From Cesiribacter andamanensis AMV16 (GTDB lineage Bacteria; Bacteroidota; Bacteroidia; Cytophagales; Cyclobacteriaceae), in contig NZ_AODQ01000015.1 of the NCBI RefSeq assembly GCF_000348925.1, positions 62 through 61,143 of the forward strand: 61,082 nucleotides of DNA. Direction: 5' to 3'. The notes under the pieces were generated by a model, which ran no database searches, was not told the origin of the DNA, and was given only the letters and a program-made list of their open reading frames with translations. Position numbers and translations under genes: made by a program. Shown here piece by piece: positions 37,646 to 47,426 of this stretch (position 1 is the first letter of the stretch; each line of letters begins with the position of its first letter).

Positions 37646-37670
37646 TCTTTCTTCACTGTAAACATATATA

Positions 37671-37696
37671 AACCGGCCCTGGTGCCGGTTTTTTTG
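37671..37696 (+). terminator. Intrinsic terminator after the glycine-zipper OmpA gene
   Basis: AACCGGC pairs with GCCGGTT around CCTGGT and is followed by a run of seven Ts. Confidence 0.85.
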
Positions 37697-37785
37697 TTTG
37701 CTTCCAACGCATCTGCCCAATCCTGTGTCTGTATAGTAGTGCTGGCACCCGCCAGCAATTGCTTTCCAAACTTCCCTGAACCAAT

Positions 37786-37817
37786 CAACCGGTCCCGCAC
37801 AAGGCCGGTTGTTTTCT
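37786..37817 (+). terminator. Second terminator-like hairpin
   Basis: CAACCGG pairs with CCGGTTG around a 12-base loop, followed by TTTTCTT. It may back up the terminator 100 bases upstream. Confidence 0.45.
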
Positions 37818-37935
37818 TGTGTGGATGGGCAGAAGGTCTGTTTAGTGCAGAGCCTGCCCCAGGTACTCCATCGTTACAAGTACCTTCTGTCAGTGCTATC
37901 AGCAACTGGCTGTACCTGACTGTAAGTAGCCAGCC

Positions 37936-37976
37936 TAAAACCAAAAGCAGCCTGCTTTGGTCTGAAGCAGGCTGCT
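37936..37976 (-). terminator. Intrinsic terminator of the PPOX-family gene
   Basis: A perfect 12-bp inverted repeat (37946-37957 with 37965-37976, core AGCAGCCTGCTT). On the minus strand it is followed by TTTTGGTTTT, 37 bases after the stop at 38013. Confidence 0.8.
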
Positions 37977-38012
37977 GAATGTTCCACACCCAGGTGCGGC
38001 AAGGCCTTGTGC

Positions 38013-38510
38013 TTACATCATGATCTTGCCATGCTCGCCGCCCTGGTACTGCTTGCCTTTCATAATGGCCTTGGCGATCTTAAAGATCTGCGTCATTTTA
38101 TTGGCAGAGGTATTCCAGTATTCGGCAGAATGCGGGATCACCTTCAGCAGGGCCAGGTTGGGATCTTCCAGGCCGCGCGGGAACCAGGCCTGCAATACGG
38201 GGCTCCACAGCTTGGTGATCATGGCCCGGTCGGTTACCAGTTCGGCAGTGCCCGATAGCGAAATATAGGTTTGCTTGCTTACATCGGCATAGGCCAGGTT
38301 TACATGGTCAAAGCGGGAAACATCCTCCACTTTCTCGGTATGATCATCGGTATAGAACCAGATGGTACCGTCTGCATCAATCTGCCGGGTAGACATGGGG
38401 CGGCTTACAATATTGCCATCAGGCTCCAGGGTACTGAACATGCAGATTTCTATATCTTCAATTTTTTTGATAAGATCCTGTACGGACTTTGTTTGCATAT
38501 AGCTTTCCAT
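38013..38510 (-). CDS. Pyridoxamine 5'-phosphate oxidase family protein (general stress protein 26-like)
   Basis: 165 residues from the ATG at 38510; Met at 38498 is an alternative. A split-barrel flavin-binding fold: M-F-S-T-L-E-P-D-G-N-I-V-S-R-P-M-S, I-W-F-Y-T-D-D-H-T-E-K-V, and Y-I-S-L-S-G-T-A-E-L-V-T-D. These match the GS26-type subgroup rather than true PdxH. The C-terminus is Lys/Gly-rich. The role is probably flavin or pyridoxal-related stress response; the reaction is unknown. It is monocistronic with a good terminator. Confidence 0.82.
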   Translation of the reverse strand: MESYMQTKSVQDLIKKIEDIEICMFSTLEPDGNIVSRPMSTRQIDADGTIWFYTDDHTEKVEDVSRFDHVNLAYADVSKQTYISLSGTAELVTDRAMITKLWSPVLQAWFPRGLEDPNLALLKVIPHSAEYWNTSANKMTQIFKIAKAIMKGKQYQGGEHGKIMM

Positions 38511-38620
38511 AAAAAATAAGGGGTTTAGATAAAACAATCCTCTTGATTTAACGCTGGCGTGCCGTTAATTGTTTTTTGGCTTTTCCCCAACAATATCGCC
38601 CACAAAGCGGTAGTGCCACT

Positions 38621-38788
38621 ATGAAATCCCTCCTGATAAAGTGCGCAATGCCATCCTTATTTGCCTGGCTGCTTCGGCTGCACCGGGCAGCAGGCTGGTT
38701 GCTGGCCCCCTACCTGACTTGGGTCAGTTTTGCTACCCTGCTTACCCTCAGCATTCTACTGCTGAACCAGGCCGTACTGCTGCTCTAG
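38621..38788 (+). pseudogene. TspO/MBR C-terminal fragment
   Basis: A 55-residue frame from the ATG at 38621. Its second half, L-L-A-P-Y-L-T-W-V-S-F-A-T-L-L, closely matches the last membrane helix of TspO/MBR proteins (usual form P-Y-L-x-W-V-S-F-A-x-x-L-N). The preceding four helices are absent, and the 85 bases before it contain no such sequence in any frame. It is either a remnant of a deleted tspO or, less likely, a retained single-helix membrane peptide. Confidence 0.6.
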
Positions 38789-38790
38789 CT

Positions 38791-38823
38791 ATAAAAAAAA
38801 CCAGCAGCGAGGCTGCTGGTTTC
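38791..38823 (-). terminator. Intrinsic terminator of the acyl-CoA synthetase gene
   Basis: AACCAGCAGC (38799-38808) pairs with GCTGCTGGTT (38812-38821). On the minus strand it is followed by a run of eight Ts, 22 bases after the fadD stop. Confidence 0.9.
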
Positions 38824-38844
38824 TAGAATTGACAAGGAGATGCA

Positions 38845-40518
38845 CTAGGCGGTTTCTTCCCGCAGCATTCTGCGCAGGATTTTGCCCACGTTGGTCTTGG
38901 GCAGCTCATCCCGGAATTCTACAATGCGGGGCACCTTGTAATTGGTCAGGTTCTGCCGGCAGTGGGCAATTAGCTCCTCTTCGGTAAGGCTGTTATCTTT
39001 CTTCACCACACAGATCTTTACCGCCTCGGTGGTTTTGGCATCGGTTACCCCTATGGCCGCTACTTCCAGCACCTTGGGGTGCATGGCCACTACATCTTCA
39101 ATTTCATTGGGGTATACATTAAAGCCCGATACCAGGATCATGTCTTTCTTACGGTCTACAATCTTAAAGAAACCGTCCTCGTCCAGTACGCCGATATCAC
39201 CGGTTCTGAACCATTCTTTGTTCAGAAATACCTTCTCGGTTTCATCATCCCGCTGCCAGTAGCCTTTCATGACCTGCGGGCCTCGGGCACAGATCTCGCC
39301 AGCCTCGCCGATGCCCAGCTGATTGCCATCTTCATCAAAAATGGCCATTTCGGTATTGGGCATGGGCAGGCCTATAGTACCCTGCCGCTCGGTGCCATCC
39401 AGGGGGTTTACACTCAGTACCGGCGAGGTTTCGCTCAGGCCGTAGCCTTCTACCAGGGGTACGCCGGTAAGGGCTTTCCAGCGCTCGGCTACGGCCTTTT
39501 GCACGGCCATGCCGCCGCCTACCGCAATTTTGAGCTTGCTGAAATCCACTGAAGCAAAGGCTTCCTGGTTCAGCAGGCCATTGTAAAGGGTGTTCACCCC
39601 GGTGATCATGCTGATGGGCTCGCGCTTGAGGTCTTTGATAAAGGCCTTCATATCCCGTGGATTGGTAATGAGCAGGCATTTGGCGCCTATGTAGGCCATA
39701 AAGATGCCGTTTACCGCCAGGACAAAGATGTGGTAGAGCGGAATGGCCGTTACCATATACTCCTGCTTGCCTTTCTCCAGCAGGGGCTTAAACCACTCAT
39801 TGATCTGCAGTGTATGGGCCACCATGTTGCGGTGGGTAAGCATGGCGCCTTTGGCTACGCCGGTAGTGCCGCCTGTGTATTGCAGAAAGGCCAGATCATC
39901 GGGCTGCAGCTTGGGAGGGGTAAAGGTCAGTTTGCTTCCCTCCTTCAGCACATCGGTAAACTGCAGGGCTGTAGGCAGGCTGTAGTCGGGCACCAGTTTT
40001 TTCACCTTCTTCACCACCAGATTCACTACCCAGCCCTTCAGCCCGCCAATCATGTCGCCCAGGCCGGTAACCATTACGTGCTTGATCTTGGTTTCGGGCA
40101 GCACCTGCTGCAGGTTGTGGGCAAACATATTGATCACCAGTATGGCCGTAACGCCGGCATCATTGAACTGGTGCTTCATTTCACGGGGTGTATACAAGGG
40201 GTTGGTGTTCACTACCGTAAGGCCGGCCCGCAGTGCACCAAATAGGGCAATGGGGTATTGCAGGCAGTTCGGCATCTGTATGGCCAGCCGATCACCTTTT
40301 TTAAGCCCCAGTTTTTGCTGCAGATAAGCCGCAAACGCCCTGGACAGCTGATCTACCTCCCGAAAGGTAAGGGATTTGCCCATGCTGATATAGGCAACAC
40401 GGTCCGGAAACTGCCGGAAGGCTTCTTCCAGCATGCTGGGCAGATCAGGAACATGATCGAATTTAACAGTATGCTGTATCCCTTGAGGATAATGCTTGAA
40501 CCAGGGAAAGTCGGCCAT
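38845..40518 (-). CDS. fadD: Long-chain fatty acid--CoA ligase
   Basis: 557-residue AMP-forming ligase that activates fatty acids to acyl-CoA at the membrane. The P-loop Y-T-G-G-T-T-G-V-A-K-G is at 214-224. Y-G-L-S-E-T-S-P-V follows in the middle, then the adenylate motif F-R-T-G-D-I-G, the linker D-R-K-K-D-M-I-L-V-S-G-F-N-V-Y-P-N-E-I-E (split by residues, FadD type), and the catalytic Lys region P-K-T-N-V-G-K-I-L-R. The length is typical of FadD. It is probably expressed alone from a promoter near 40550, with a possible leader-controlled transcript entering from upstream. Confidence 0.92.
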   Translation of the reverse strand: MADFPWFKHYPQGIQHTVKFDHVPDLPSMLEEAFRQFPDRVAYISMGKSLTFREVDQLSRAFAAYLQQKLGLKKGDRLAIQMPNCLQYPIALFGALRAGLTVVNTNPLYTPREMKHQFNDAGVTAILVINMFAHNLQQVLPETKIKHVMVTGLGDMIGGLKGWVVNLVVKKVKKLVPDYSLPTALQFTDVLKEGSKLTFTPPKLQPDDLAFLQYTGGTTGVAKGAMLTHRNMVAHTLQINEWFKPLLEKGKQEYMVTAIPLYHIFVLAVNGIFMAYIGAKCLLITNPRDMKAFIKDLKREPISMITGVNTLYNGLLNQEAFASVDFSKLKIAVGGGMAVQKAVAERWKALTGVPLVEGYGLSETSPVLSVNPLDGTERQGTIGLPMPNTEMAIFDEDGNQLGIGEAGEICARGPQVMKGYWQRDDETEKVFLNKEWFRTGDIGVLDEDGFFKIVDRKKDMILVSGFNVYPNEIEDVVAMHPKVLEVAAIGVTDAKTTEAVKICVVKKDNSLTEEELIAHCRQNLTNYKVPRIVEFRDELPKTNVGKILRRMLREETA

Positions 40519-40547
40519 AGGTATTTGAAAATTTTTCGGTTACTCCG

Positions 40548-40555
40548 TAAAAATA
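40548..40555 (-). promoter_or_regulatory. -7 like element (TATTTTTA), fadD
   Basis: Reads TATTTTTA on the minus strand, one mismatch from TAnnTTTG, 29 bases before the fadD ATG. Confidence 0.35.
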
Positions 40556-40644
40556 AGGTTTCAATCGTTTTCACCTAAAAAATACTCAAAATCTTTTGCC
40601 TTTCCCGCACAGCGCCGGATTTTATGCGCTCAGCGCCAGCAACA

Positions 40645-40676
40645 TAAAAAAGTCTGCTCCAAAAGAAGCAGACTTT
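40645..40676 (-). terminator. Intrinsic terminator on the minus strand, upstream of fadD
   Basis: On the minus strand AAAGTCTGCT pairs perfectly with AGCAGACTTT (10 bp, 8-base loop) and ends in six Ts. No annotated gene ends here on that strand, so it must close a short leader or small RNA. Confidence 0.7.
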
Positions 40677-40686
40677 CCGTTAACCA

Positions 40687-40725
40687 TTAAACCAACTTTT
40701 TACCAAAAAAGGAGAAAAAGACCAT
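40687..40725 (-). CDS. Putative Phe-rich leader peptide
   Basis: A 12-codon frame (M-V-F-F-S-F-F-G-K-K-L-V) with four Phe codons in a five-residue stretch, ending 11 bases before the terminator hairpin. This layout is that of amino-acid attenuators, where stalling at Phe codons changes folding of the downstream stem. GGAG and AGAC of the terminator arm can also pair with CTCC and GTCT within the leader, a possible antiterminator. The first downstream gene is fadD, which is an unexpected target. Chance cannot be excluded for so short a frame. Confidence 0.3.
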   Translation of the reverse strand: MVFFSFFGKKLV

Positions 40726-40833
40726 TACCGCTGCCGGACCTCGCCACCTGGTTTCAGGCAGTTTTGCCAGAACCCTTACACGCAACGAAACCGAGCCCGG
40801 GGCTTTCAGGCTTCCTGGTGCTTTATTCGGTTT

Positions 40834-40841
40834 CAAAGCTA
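40834..40841 (-). promoter_or_regulatory. -7 element TAGCTTTG for the leader transcript
   Basis: Exact TAnnTTTG match on the minus strand, about 110 bases upstream of the leader ORF. It would give a terminated RNA of roughly 180 bases. Confidence 0.35.
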
Positions 40842-40912
40842 ATGAATGAACTCATTTTATAAAAATGTGTTAACTATGCCCCAAAAAGTTTAGAGACTAT
40901 TTACTATTGCAC

Positions 40913-40920
40913 TATATTTG
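40913..40920 (+). promoter_or_regulatory. -7 element TATATTTG, lrp gene
   Basis: Perfect TAnnTTTG match 30 bases before the ATG at 40951; a TTTAG at about -33 spacing precedes it. Confidence 0.6.
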
Positions 40921-40950
40921 TTACAAGAAACGCAAAATAGCGCCTTGGTC

Positions 40951-41427
40951 ATGTCAAAGAATTATGAAATTGATACCATTGATCTAAAGATCCTTGCCCT
41001 GCTGTCGGAGGATGCCAAGATTCCCTATACCGAGATCGCCAAAAAGGTATTTGTATCGGGCGGCACTGTGCACGTGCGCATGCGTAAGCTTGAAGAAATG
41101 GGCGTGGTACAGGGGGCTACCCTTAAGATCGACTACAGCAAACTGGGCTACGACATTACCGCCTTTCTGGGCATTTTTCTGGAGAAAAGCTCTTACTATG
41201 AGCGGGTGGCCAGCGAACTGGAAAAAATACCCGAAGTAGTAAGCCTGCACTATACCACCGGCCCCTATAGCATGTACTGCCGCATCTATTGCAAAGACAC
41301 TACCCACCTGCGGCAGGTGCTGCATGACAAGATCCAGAAGATCGATGGTGTGGAGAGAACCGAAAGCATTATCTCCCTGGAAGAGCGGGTGCAACGCACC
41401 ATTCGGCTGGATGAACTGATGGAATAA
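40951..41427 (+). CDS. Lrp/AsnC family transcriptional regulator
   Basis: 158 residues from the ATG at 40951; the upstream TTG at 40918 overlaps the promoter element and is rejected. The N-terminal HTH (D-L-K-I-L-A-L-L-S-E-D-A-K-I-P-Y-T-E-I-A) is followed by the RAM/AsnC ligand domain (about 70-150) with the G-P-Y-S-M-Y-C segment where amino acids bind in relatives. It sits directly upstream of the suf operon on the same strand, 191 bases away with a separate promoter between. A regulatory link to suf is possible but not shown. Confidence 0.9.
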   Translation: MSKNYEIDTIDLKILALLSEDAKIPYTEIAKKVFVSGGTVHVRMRKLEEMGVVQGATLKIDYSKLGYDITAFLGIFLEKSSYYERVASELEKIPEVVSLHYTTGPYSMYCRIYCKDTTHLRQVLHDKIQKIDGVERTESIISLEERVQRTIRLDELME

Positions 41428-41575
41428 GGGCTGTTGAACTATTTACAGAAGGGTTCTGCAGTGCCCTCCACAAGAAGGGCAAATATCCCCCTTTGAATTT
41501 GCTGAGCCTCAATTATTTGCCTTGCCAAGGGGAAATAAAAGGGCCCGGGGGAACATAAAATTGGGATTTCTGTTA

Positions 41576-41583
41576 TACATTTG
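41576..41583 (+). promoter_or_regulatory. -7 element TACATTTG, suf operon
   Basis: Perfect TAnnTTTG match, 35 bases upstream of the sufB ATG at 41619. Confidence 0.6.
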
Positions 41584-41618
41584 TAACTAATTTAGAATAA
41601 TTCCAAACAACACCATCC

Positions 41619-43064
41619 ATGGCAAAAGATACCGAAATTCTGGAGTCAATCACCAGTTCGGAATACAAGTGGGGTTGGGAAACCAAGATCGAAAACGACT
41701 CGGCTCCCAAGGGGCTGAACGAAGATATTATCCGCTTTATTTCAGCCAAAAAAGAGGAGCCCGAGTGGCTGCTGGAGTGGCGCCTGAAGGCCTACCACCA
41801 GTGGCTGAGCATGAAGGAACCCAAATGGCCGAATGTGCAGTATCCTGAAGTAGATTTTCAGGACATTATTTATTACTCTGCCCCCAAGAAAAAGCCTACA
41901 GCCAAAAGCCTGGATGAGGTAGATCCCGAGCTGCTCGATACCTTCAAGCGCCTGGGCATTTCCCTGGAGGAGCAAAAGCGCCTGACCGGTGTGGCGGTAG
42001 ATGCGGTGATCGATTCGGTTTCCGTAGCCACCACGTTTAAGGCCAAACTGGGCGAGCTGGGCATCATTTTCATGAGCTTCAGCGAGGCGGTAAAGGAGCA
42101 TCCCGAGCTGGTGCGCAAGTACCTGGGATCTGTAGTGCCGGTTACCGACAACTACTACGCCGCCCTTAACTCGGCGGTCTTTACCGACGGCTCATTCTGC
42201 TATATTCCCAAGGGGGTACGCTGCCCCATGGAGCTGAGCACCTACTTCCGCATCAATGCGGCCAATACCGGCCAGTTTGAGCGTACCCTCATTGTAGCCG
42301 ACGAAGGCAGCTACGTAAGTTACCTGGAAGGCTGTACCGCCCCCCAACGGGACGAAAACCAGTTGCATGCTGCCGTGGTGGAGATCTATGCCGCCAAAAA
42401 GGCCGAGGTAAAATATTCCACCGTACAGAACTGGTACCCCGGCGACAAGCAGGGCAAAGGAGGGATCTACAACTTTGTGACCAAGCGCGGCATCTGCGCC
42501 GGTGATTATGCCAAGATCAGCTGGACCCAGGTAGAGACCGGCTCGGCCATTACCTGGAAATACCCCAGCTGTATCCTCAAAGGCGATTATTCGGTAGGCG
42601 AGTTCTACTCGGTAGCGGTGACCAACAACTACCAGCAGGCCGATACCGGCACCAAGATGATCCACATCGGCAAGCATACCAAGAGCCGCATTGTGAGCAA
42701 GGGCATCTCGGCCGGCCGCAGCCAGAACAGCTACCGCGGGCTGGTGCAGATCATGAAGCGGGCCGAAGGCGCCCGCAACTTCAGCCAGTGCGATTCGCTG
42801 CTGATGGGCGATAAATGTGGCGCCCACACCTTCCCTTATATAGAGGTAGAAAACCCCACGGCCAAGGTTGAGCATGAGGCCACCACCTCCAAGATTGGCG
42901 AAGACCAGATCTTCTACTGCAACCAGCGGGGGATAGATACCGAAGATGCCGTAGCCCTGATCGTAAACGGCTATGCCAAAGAAGTACTGAAACAGCTACC
43001 CATGGAGTTTGCCGTGGAGGCCCAAAAACTACTGGCGCTTACCCTTGAGGGGAGCGTTGGCTAG
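41619..43064 (+). CDS. sufB: Fe-S cluster assembly protein SufB
   Basis: 481 residues, full family length. SufB is the scaffold subunit of the SufBCD complex, on which Fe-S clusters are built in the cytoplasm. Clear signatures are [28 protein letters not shown] and S-Q-C-D-S-L-L-M-G. First gene of the suf operon, with its own -7 element. A strong hairpin separates it from sufC. Confidence 0.95.
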   Translation: MAKDTEILESITSSEYKWGWETKIENDSAPKGLNEDIIRFISAKKEEPEWLLEWRLKAYHQWLSMKEPKWPNVQYPEVDFQDIIYYSAPKKKPTAKSLDEVDPELLDTFKRLGISLEEQKRLTGVAVDAVIDSVSVATTFKAKLGELGIIFMSFSEAVKEHPELVRKYLGSVVPVTDNYYAALNSAVFTDGSFCYIPKGVRCPMELSTYFRINAANTGQFERTLIVADEGSYVSYLEGCTAPQRDENQLHAAVVEIYAAKKAEVKYSTVQNWYPGDKQGKGGIYNFVTKRGICAGDYAKISWTQVETGSAITWKYPSCILKGDYSVGEFYSVAVTNNYQQADTGTKMIHIGKHTKSRIVSKGISAGRSQNSYRGLVQIMKRAEGARNFSQCDSLLMGDKCGAHTFPYIEVENPTAKVEHEATTSKIGEDQIFYCNQRGIDTEDAVALIVNGYAKEVLKQLPMEFAVEAQKLLALTLEGSVG

Positions 43065-43084
43065 CACGTTCAAATGCCTTACAC

Positions 43085-43124
43085 GGAACCATGCATGCTA
43101 CCTGTATGCATGGTTCCTGTTTTT
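43085..43124 (+). terminator. Terminator-like hairpin between sufB and sufC
   Basis: A perfect 12-bp inverted repeat (43085-43096 with 43106-43117, 9-base loop, core GGAACCATGCAT) followed by TGTTTTTA. It lies 20 bases after the sufB stop, inside what should be one operon, so it could reduce sufC-and-later expression relative to sufB. Confidence 0.6.
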
Positions 43125-43250
43125 ATAGCCCGGGAGATTTTACTGAAAGCAAATAGAATTTTGCGTTTTGCGCCTCCCGGACCCGGAACCGACAAAACCT
43201 GAATCAACCAGCGAATAAGCTGCTTTATAACGCACAGATACCCAAAGAAT

Positions 43251-44012
43251 ATGCTGCTGACCATAAACAACCTACAGGCCTCAATTGATGGAATGGACAT
43301 CCTCAAAGGCATAAACCTGAATGTGAATGCCGGCGAAGTGCATGCCATCATGGGCCCCAACGGAAGCGGTAAAAGTACCCTGGCCTCTGTACTGGCCGGC
43401 CGGGAAGAGTATGAAGTAACCGGCGGAGAGGTGCTCTTCAATGGCAAAGACCTGCTGGAGCTGGCGCCCGAAGAGCGCGCCCGCGAGGGCCTGTTCCTGG
43501 CCTTTCAGTACCCGGTAGAAATTCCCGGAGTAAGCACCACCAATTTTTTGAAAACAGCGGTAAACCAGGTGCGGGAGCACCGCGGGCTGGAGCCGCTGGA
43601 TGCCGTATCCTTTCTGCGCCTGATGAAGGAAAAAATGCAACTGGTAGAAATGAGCCAGGCCCTGCTGAACCGCTCCCTGAACGAGGGGTTCTCTGGTGGA
43701 GAGAAAAAGCGCAACGAGATCTTTCAGATGGCCATGCTGGAGCCCCAGCTTGCCATTCTGGACGAGACCGACTCCGGCCTGGACATTGATGCTCTGCGCA
43801 TTGTGGCCAGTGGGGTAAACAAGCTCAAAGGCAAAGACAATGCGGTGATTGTGGTAACCCACTACCAGCGCCTGCTGGACTACATTGTACCGGATTTTGT
43901 GCATGTGCTCTACAAGGGCCGCATCGTAAAATCGGGCACCAAGGAACTGGCCATGGAGCTGGAAGAAAAAGGCTACGACTGGATCAAAGCCGAGGTGGAA
44001 GCCGGCGCCTAA
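43251..44012 (+). CDS. sufC: Fe-S cluster assembly ATPase SufC
   Basis: 253-residue ABC-type ATPase that powers the SufBCD complex. Walker A G-P-N-G-S-G-K-S-T is at 35-43; the Q-loop (A-F-Q-Y-P), signature F-S-G-G-E-K-K-R and Walker B A-I-L-D-E-T-D-S-G-L-D are all present. The I-P-G-V and E-K-K-R sequences are characteristic of SufC rather than transport ATPases. A gap of 186 bases to sufB is unusually long for this operon. sufD follows after 45 bases. Confidence 0.95.
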   Translation: MLLTINNLQASIDGMDILKGINLNVNAGEVHAIMGPNGSGKSTLASVLAGREEYEVTGGEVLFNGKDLLELAPEERAREGLFLAFQYPVEIPGVSTTNFLKTAVNQVREHRGLEPLDAVSFLRLMKEKMQLVEMSQALLNRSLNEGFSGGEKKRNEIFQMAMLEPQLAILDETDSGLDIDALRIVASGVNKLKGKDNAVIVVTHYQRLLDYIVPDFVHVLYKGRIVKSGTKELAMELEEKGYDWIKAEVEAGA

Positions 44013-44057
44013 ACTGCGCCCCTCCCCTTCTGTTTGTTTCCATTACCATGATTTCCC

Positions 44058-45358
44058 ATGAACCAGCATACTGCTACTACCTATACCCAAACCATTCAAC
44101 AGGCCCATGCGGCTGCCAGCGGCTCGGCCAATCCCAGCCTTCGGCAGATCCGGGAGCGCGGCATACAGGCCTTTGGCAACCTGGGCCTGCCCCATCCCAA
44201 GCATGAGGAGTACCGCTATACCCCCATTGTAAAGACCCTGGAGCGGGAGTTTGCCGAAGGCTTTAGCCCGGCGCCCATTACCCTTAGCCCCGATGAGGCC
44301 AGGCAATTTTACTTTGAAGGCCTGCAGGCCAACCGTCTGGTGTTCATCAACGGGCACTTTAGCCCCGAGGCCTCCCAAATTCTGAGCCCGGAGGGCGAAA
44401 TTCGGGTGCGCCCGCTGTCGGAGGTGAGCGAGCAGCTGCAAAGCAGCGTTTCTGAGCCTGAAAAAGACGGCTTTGTAGCGCTTAATACCGCCTATGCGGA
44501 AGAAGGCGCCCTGATTGAGATACCGGCCAAGGCTGAAGTAAGCCTGCCCGTAGTGTTGCACTTTCTGTCCGACAGCCGCCAGGGCAAAACGGCCGCCATG
44601 CCCCGTAACTTTATTCGCCTGGGCCGGCATGCCAAAGCCAGTGTGGTAGAGGTGTACAACACCATTGGGGAAAGTACCAGCTTTCTGAATGCCCTTACCG
44701 AAGTAGATCTGGCCGATGGTGCCCAGCTGGATTATTTTAAGATTCAGACCGAAGGCGATCATGCCCTGCAGGTAAACACCACCGAGGTGCAGCAGGCCTC
44801 TAACAGCCGTTTTAGTGCTACCACCCTTACACTAGGCGGGCGGGTTGTGCGCAACAACCTTACCATTGCCCAGAACGGGTCAAACTGCCATAGCGATATG
44901 TATGGCCTCTACATGCTGCACGGCAAGCAGCATGTGGACAACCATACGCTCATCGACCACCGCCAGCCCAATAGCACCAGTAACGAGCTCTATAAGGGCA
45001 TTATGGATGATACCTCCACCGGGGTATTCAATGGCAAAATCTGGGTACAACAGGCTGCCCAAAAAACTAATGCCTTCCAGAGCAACAAGAACATATTGCT
45101 CACCAATGGTGCAACTATCTACACCAAGCCTCAGTTAGAGATTTGGGCCGATGATGTAAAATGTTCGCATGGCTGTACCACCGGCCAGCTGGACGATGAG
45201 CAGGTGTTTTACCTGCGCTCCAGAGGCATTGAGGCTTCGGCCGCCAGAGCCCTGCTGCTGTATGCCTTTGCGGCCGATATCATCGAACACATCACCATAG
45301 AGCAGCTCAAAGAGCACTTCCTGGCCCTGATCAATGATAAGCTAGAAACCCGATTCGT

Positions 45359-45362
<4 letters not shown>
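44058..45362 (+). CDS. sufD: Fe-S cluster assembly protein SufD
   Basis: 434 residues, the SufB-like partner subunit of SufBCD. An N-terminal helical part (L-P-H-P-K-H-E-E-Y-R-Y-T) precedes the beta-helix core. The C-terminal signature D-D-V-K-C-S-H-G-C-T-T-G-Q-L-D with the conserved His is at about 372-386. Its stop overlaps the sufS start by four bases (ATGA type), so translation is coupled. Confidence 0.94.
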
Positions 45363-46603
<1,241 letters not shown>

Positions 46604-46608
46604 GAAGC

Positions 46609-47052
46609 ATGGAAAAAGCCCCTATCAACAGCATACAGGACGAGATCATTGACGAGTTCAGCCTCTTTGAGGATGACCGCAACGGCAAGCTGGAATACCT
46701 CATTGACCTGGGCGAAAAACTGCCCGAGCTGGAGGACGCCCATAAGCTGGACGAGAACCTGATCAAGGGCTGCCAGAGCAAGGTGTGGCTGGTTTCCGAG
46801 CCTAAGGGCGAGCGCCTCTACTACCGGGCCGATAGCAATACGGCCATCACTAAGGGCCTGATTGCCCTGCTGATCCGGGTACTGTCCGGCCAGAAGATCG
46901 GCGACATTGCCCGGGCCGATCTCTATTTTATCCGGGACATTGGCATGAATACCTTTATTGGCAGCCAGCGTTCCAATGGGTTTGCCAACATGATCAACCA
47001 AATGAAACTGGAGGCGGCCCTGGCCTACCGGGCTCTTGAAAACAAGGAGTAA
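46609..47052 (+). CDS. sufE: SufE family sulfur acceptor protein
   Basis: 147 residues. SufE takes persulfide sulfur from SufS and hands it to SufBCD. The acceptor cysteine sits in I-K-G-C-Q-S-K-V-W-L, and the S-N-G-F-A-N-M-I C-terminal helix matches the family. It starts five bases after the corrected sufS stop, which supports that correction. Confidence 0.93.
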   Translation: MEKAPINSIQDEIIDEFSLFEDDRNGKLEYLIDLGEKLPELEDAHKLDENLIKGCQSKVWLVSEPKGERLYYRADSNTAITKGLIALLIRVLSGQKIGDIARADLYFIRDIGMNTFIGSQRSNGFANMINQMKLEAALAYRALENKE

Positions 47053-47056
47053 TGCC

Positions 47057-47425
47057 ATGAGCGAAGAACTAAAGAATACAGCCGAAAGTAGCAACCCCAC
47101 ACCCCCGGAGGGCCAGCCTGCAGACAGCATGCGGGATAAGGTGCTCAATGCCATTAAATCGGTATACGACCCCGAAATTCCGGTAGATGTTTACGAACTG
47201 GGCCTGATCTACGAGATCAACATCTACCCTGTCAACAATGTCTATGTGCTGATGACCCTGACCTCGCCGGCCTGCCCCAGCGCCGAGCAGATCCCGGGTG
47301 AAGTGGAGCAAAAGCTGAAAGCCATCGAAGGGATCAACGATGTGCAGGTAGAACTAACCTTTGACCCTCCCTACAGCCAGGACATGATGTCCGAAGCCGC
47401 CAAGCTTGAACTTGGATTTTTGTAA
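47057..47425 (+). CDS. DUF59/MIP18 family protein (SufT-like)
   Basis: 122 residues from the ATG at 47057, four bases after the sufE stop. The DUF59 fold has D-P-E-I-P-V-D-V-Y-E-L-G-L-I-Y, and T-S-P-A-C-P-S-A-E carries the conserved Cys. In suf operons this domain (SufT or PaaD-like) helps mature Fe-S proteins. A repeat-rich hairpin follows within a few bases. Confidence 0.88.
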   Translation: MSEELKNTAESSNPTPPEGQPADSMRDKVLNAIKSVYDPEIPVDVYELGLIYEINIYPVNNVYVLMTLTSPACPSAEQIPGEVEQKLKAIEGINDVQVELTFDPPYSQDMMSEAAKLELGFL

Positions 47426-47426
47426 A

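Larger units (their letters stand above)
37646..38012. other. Intergenic region with three terminator-like hairpins
   Basis: 367 bases without a supported gene. Two plus-strand hairpins (37671-37696 and 37786-37817) share the ACCGG core, and one minus-strand terminator (37936-37976) serves the PPOX-family gene. Confidence 0.6.
40519..40950. other. Regulatory region between fadD (minus) and lrp (plus)
   Basis: 432 bases between divergent genes. It contains a weak fadD -7 element (40548-40555, minus), a minus-strand terminator with a Phe-rich leader ORF and a TAnnTTTG element (listed separately), and the lrp -7 element (40913-40920, plus). Confidence 0.6.

Noticed and set aside
40596-40862. 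88-residue plus-strand frame between fadD and lrp
   Set aside because: It spans the terminator hairpin and promoter-like elements and shows no protein features.
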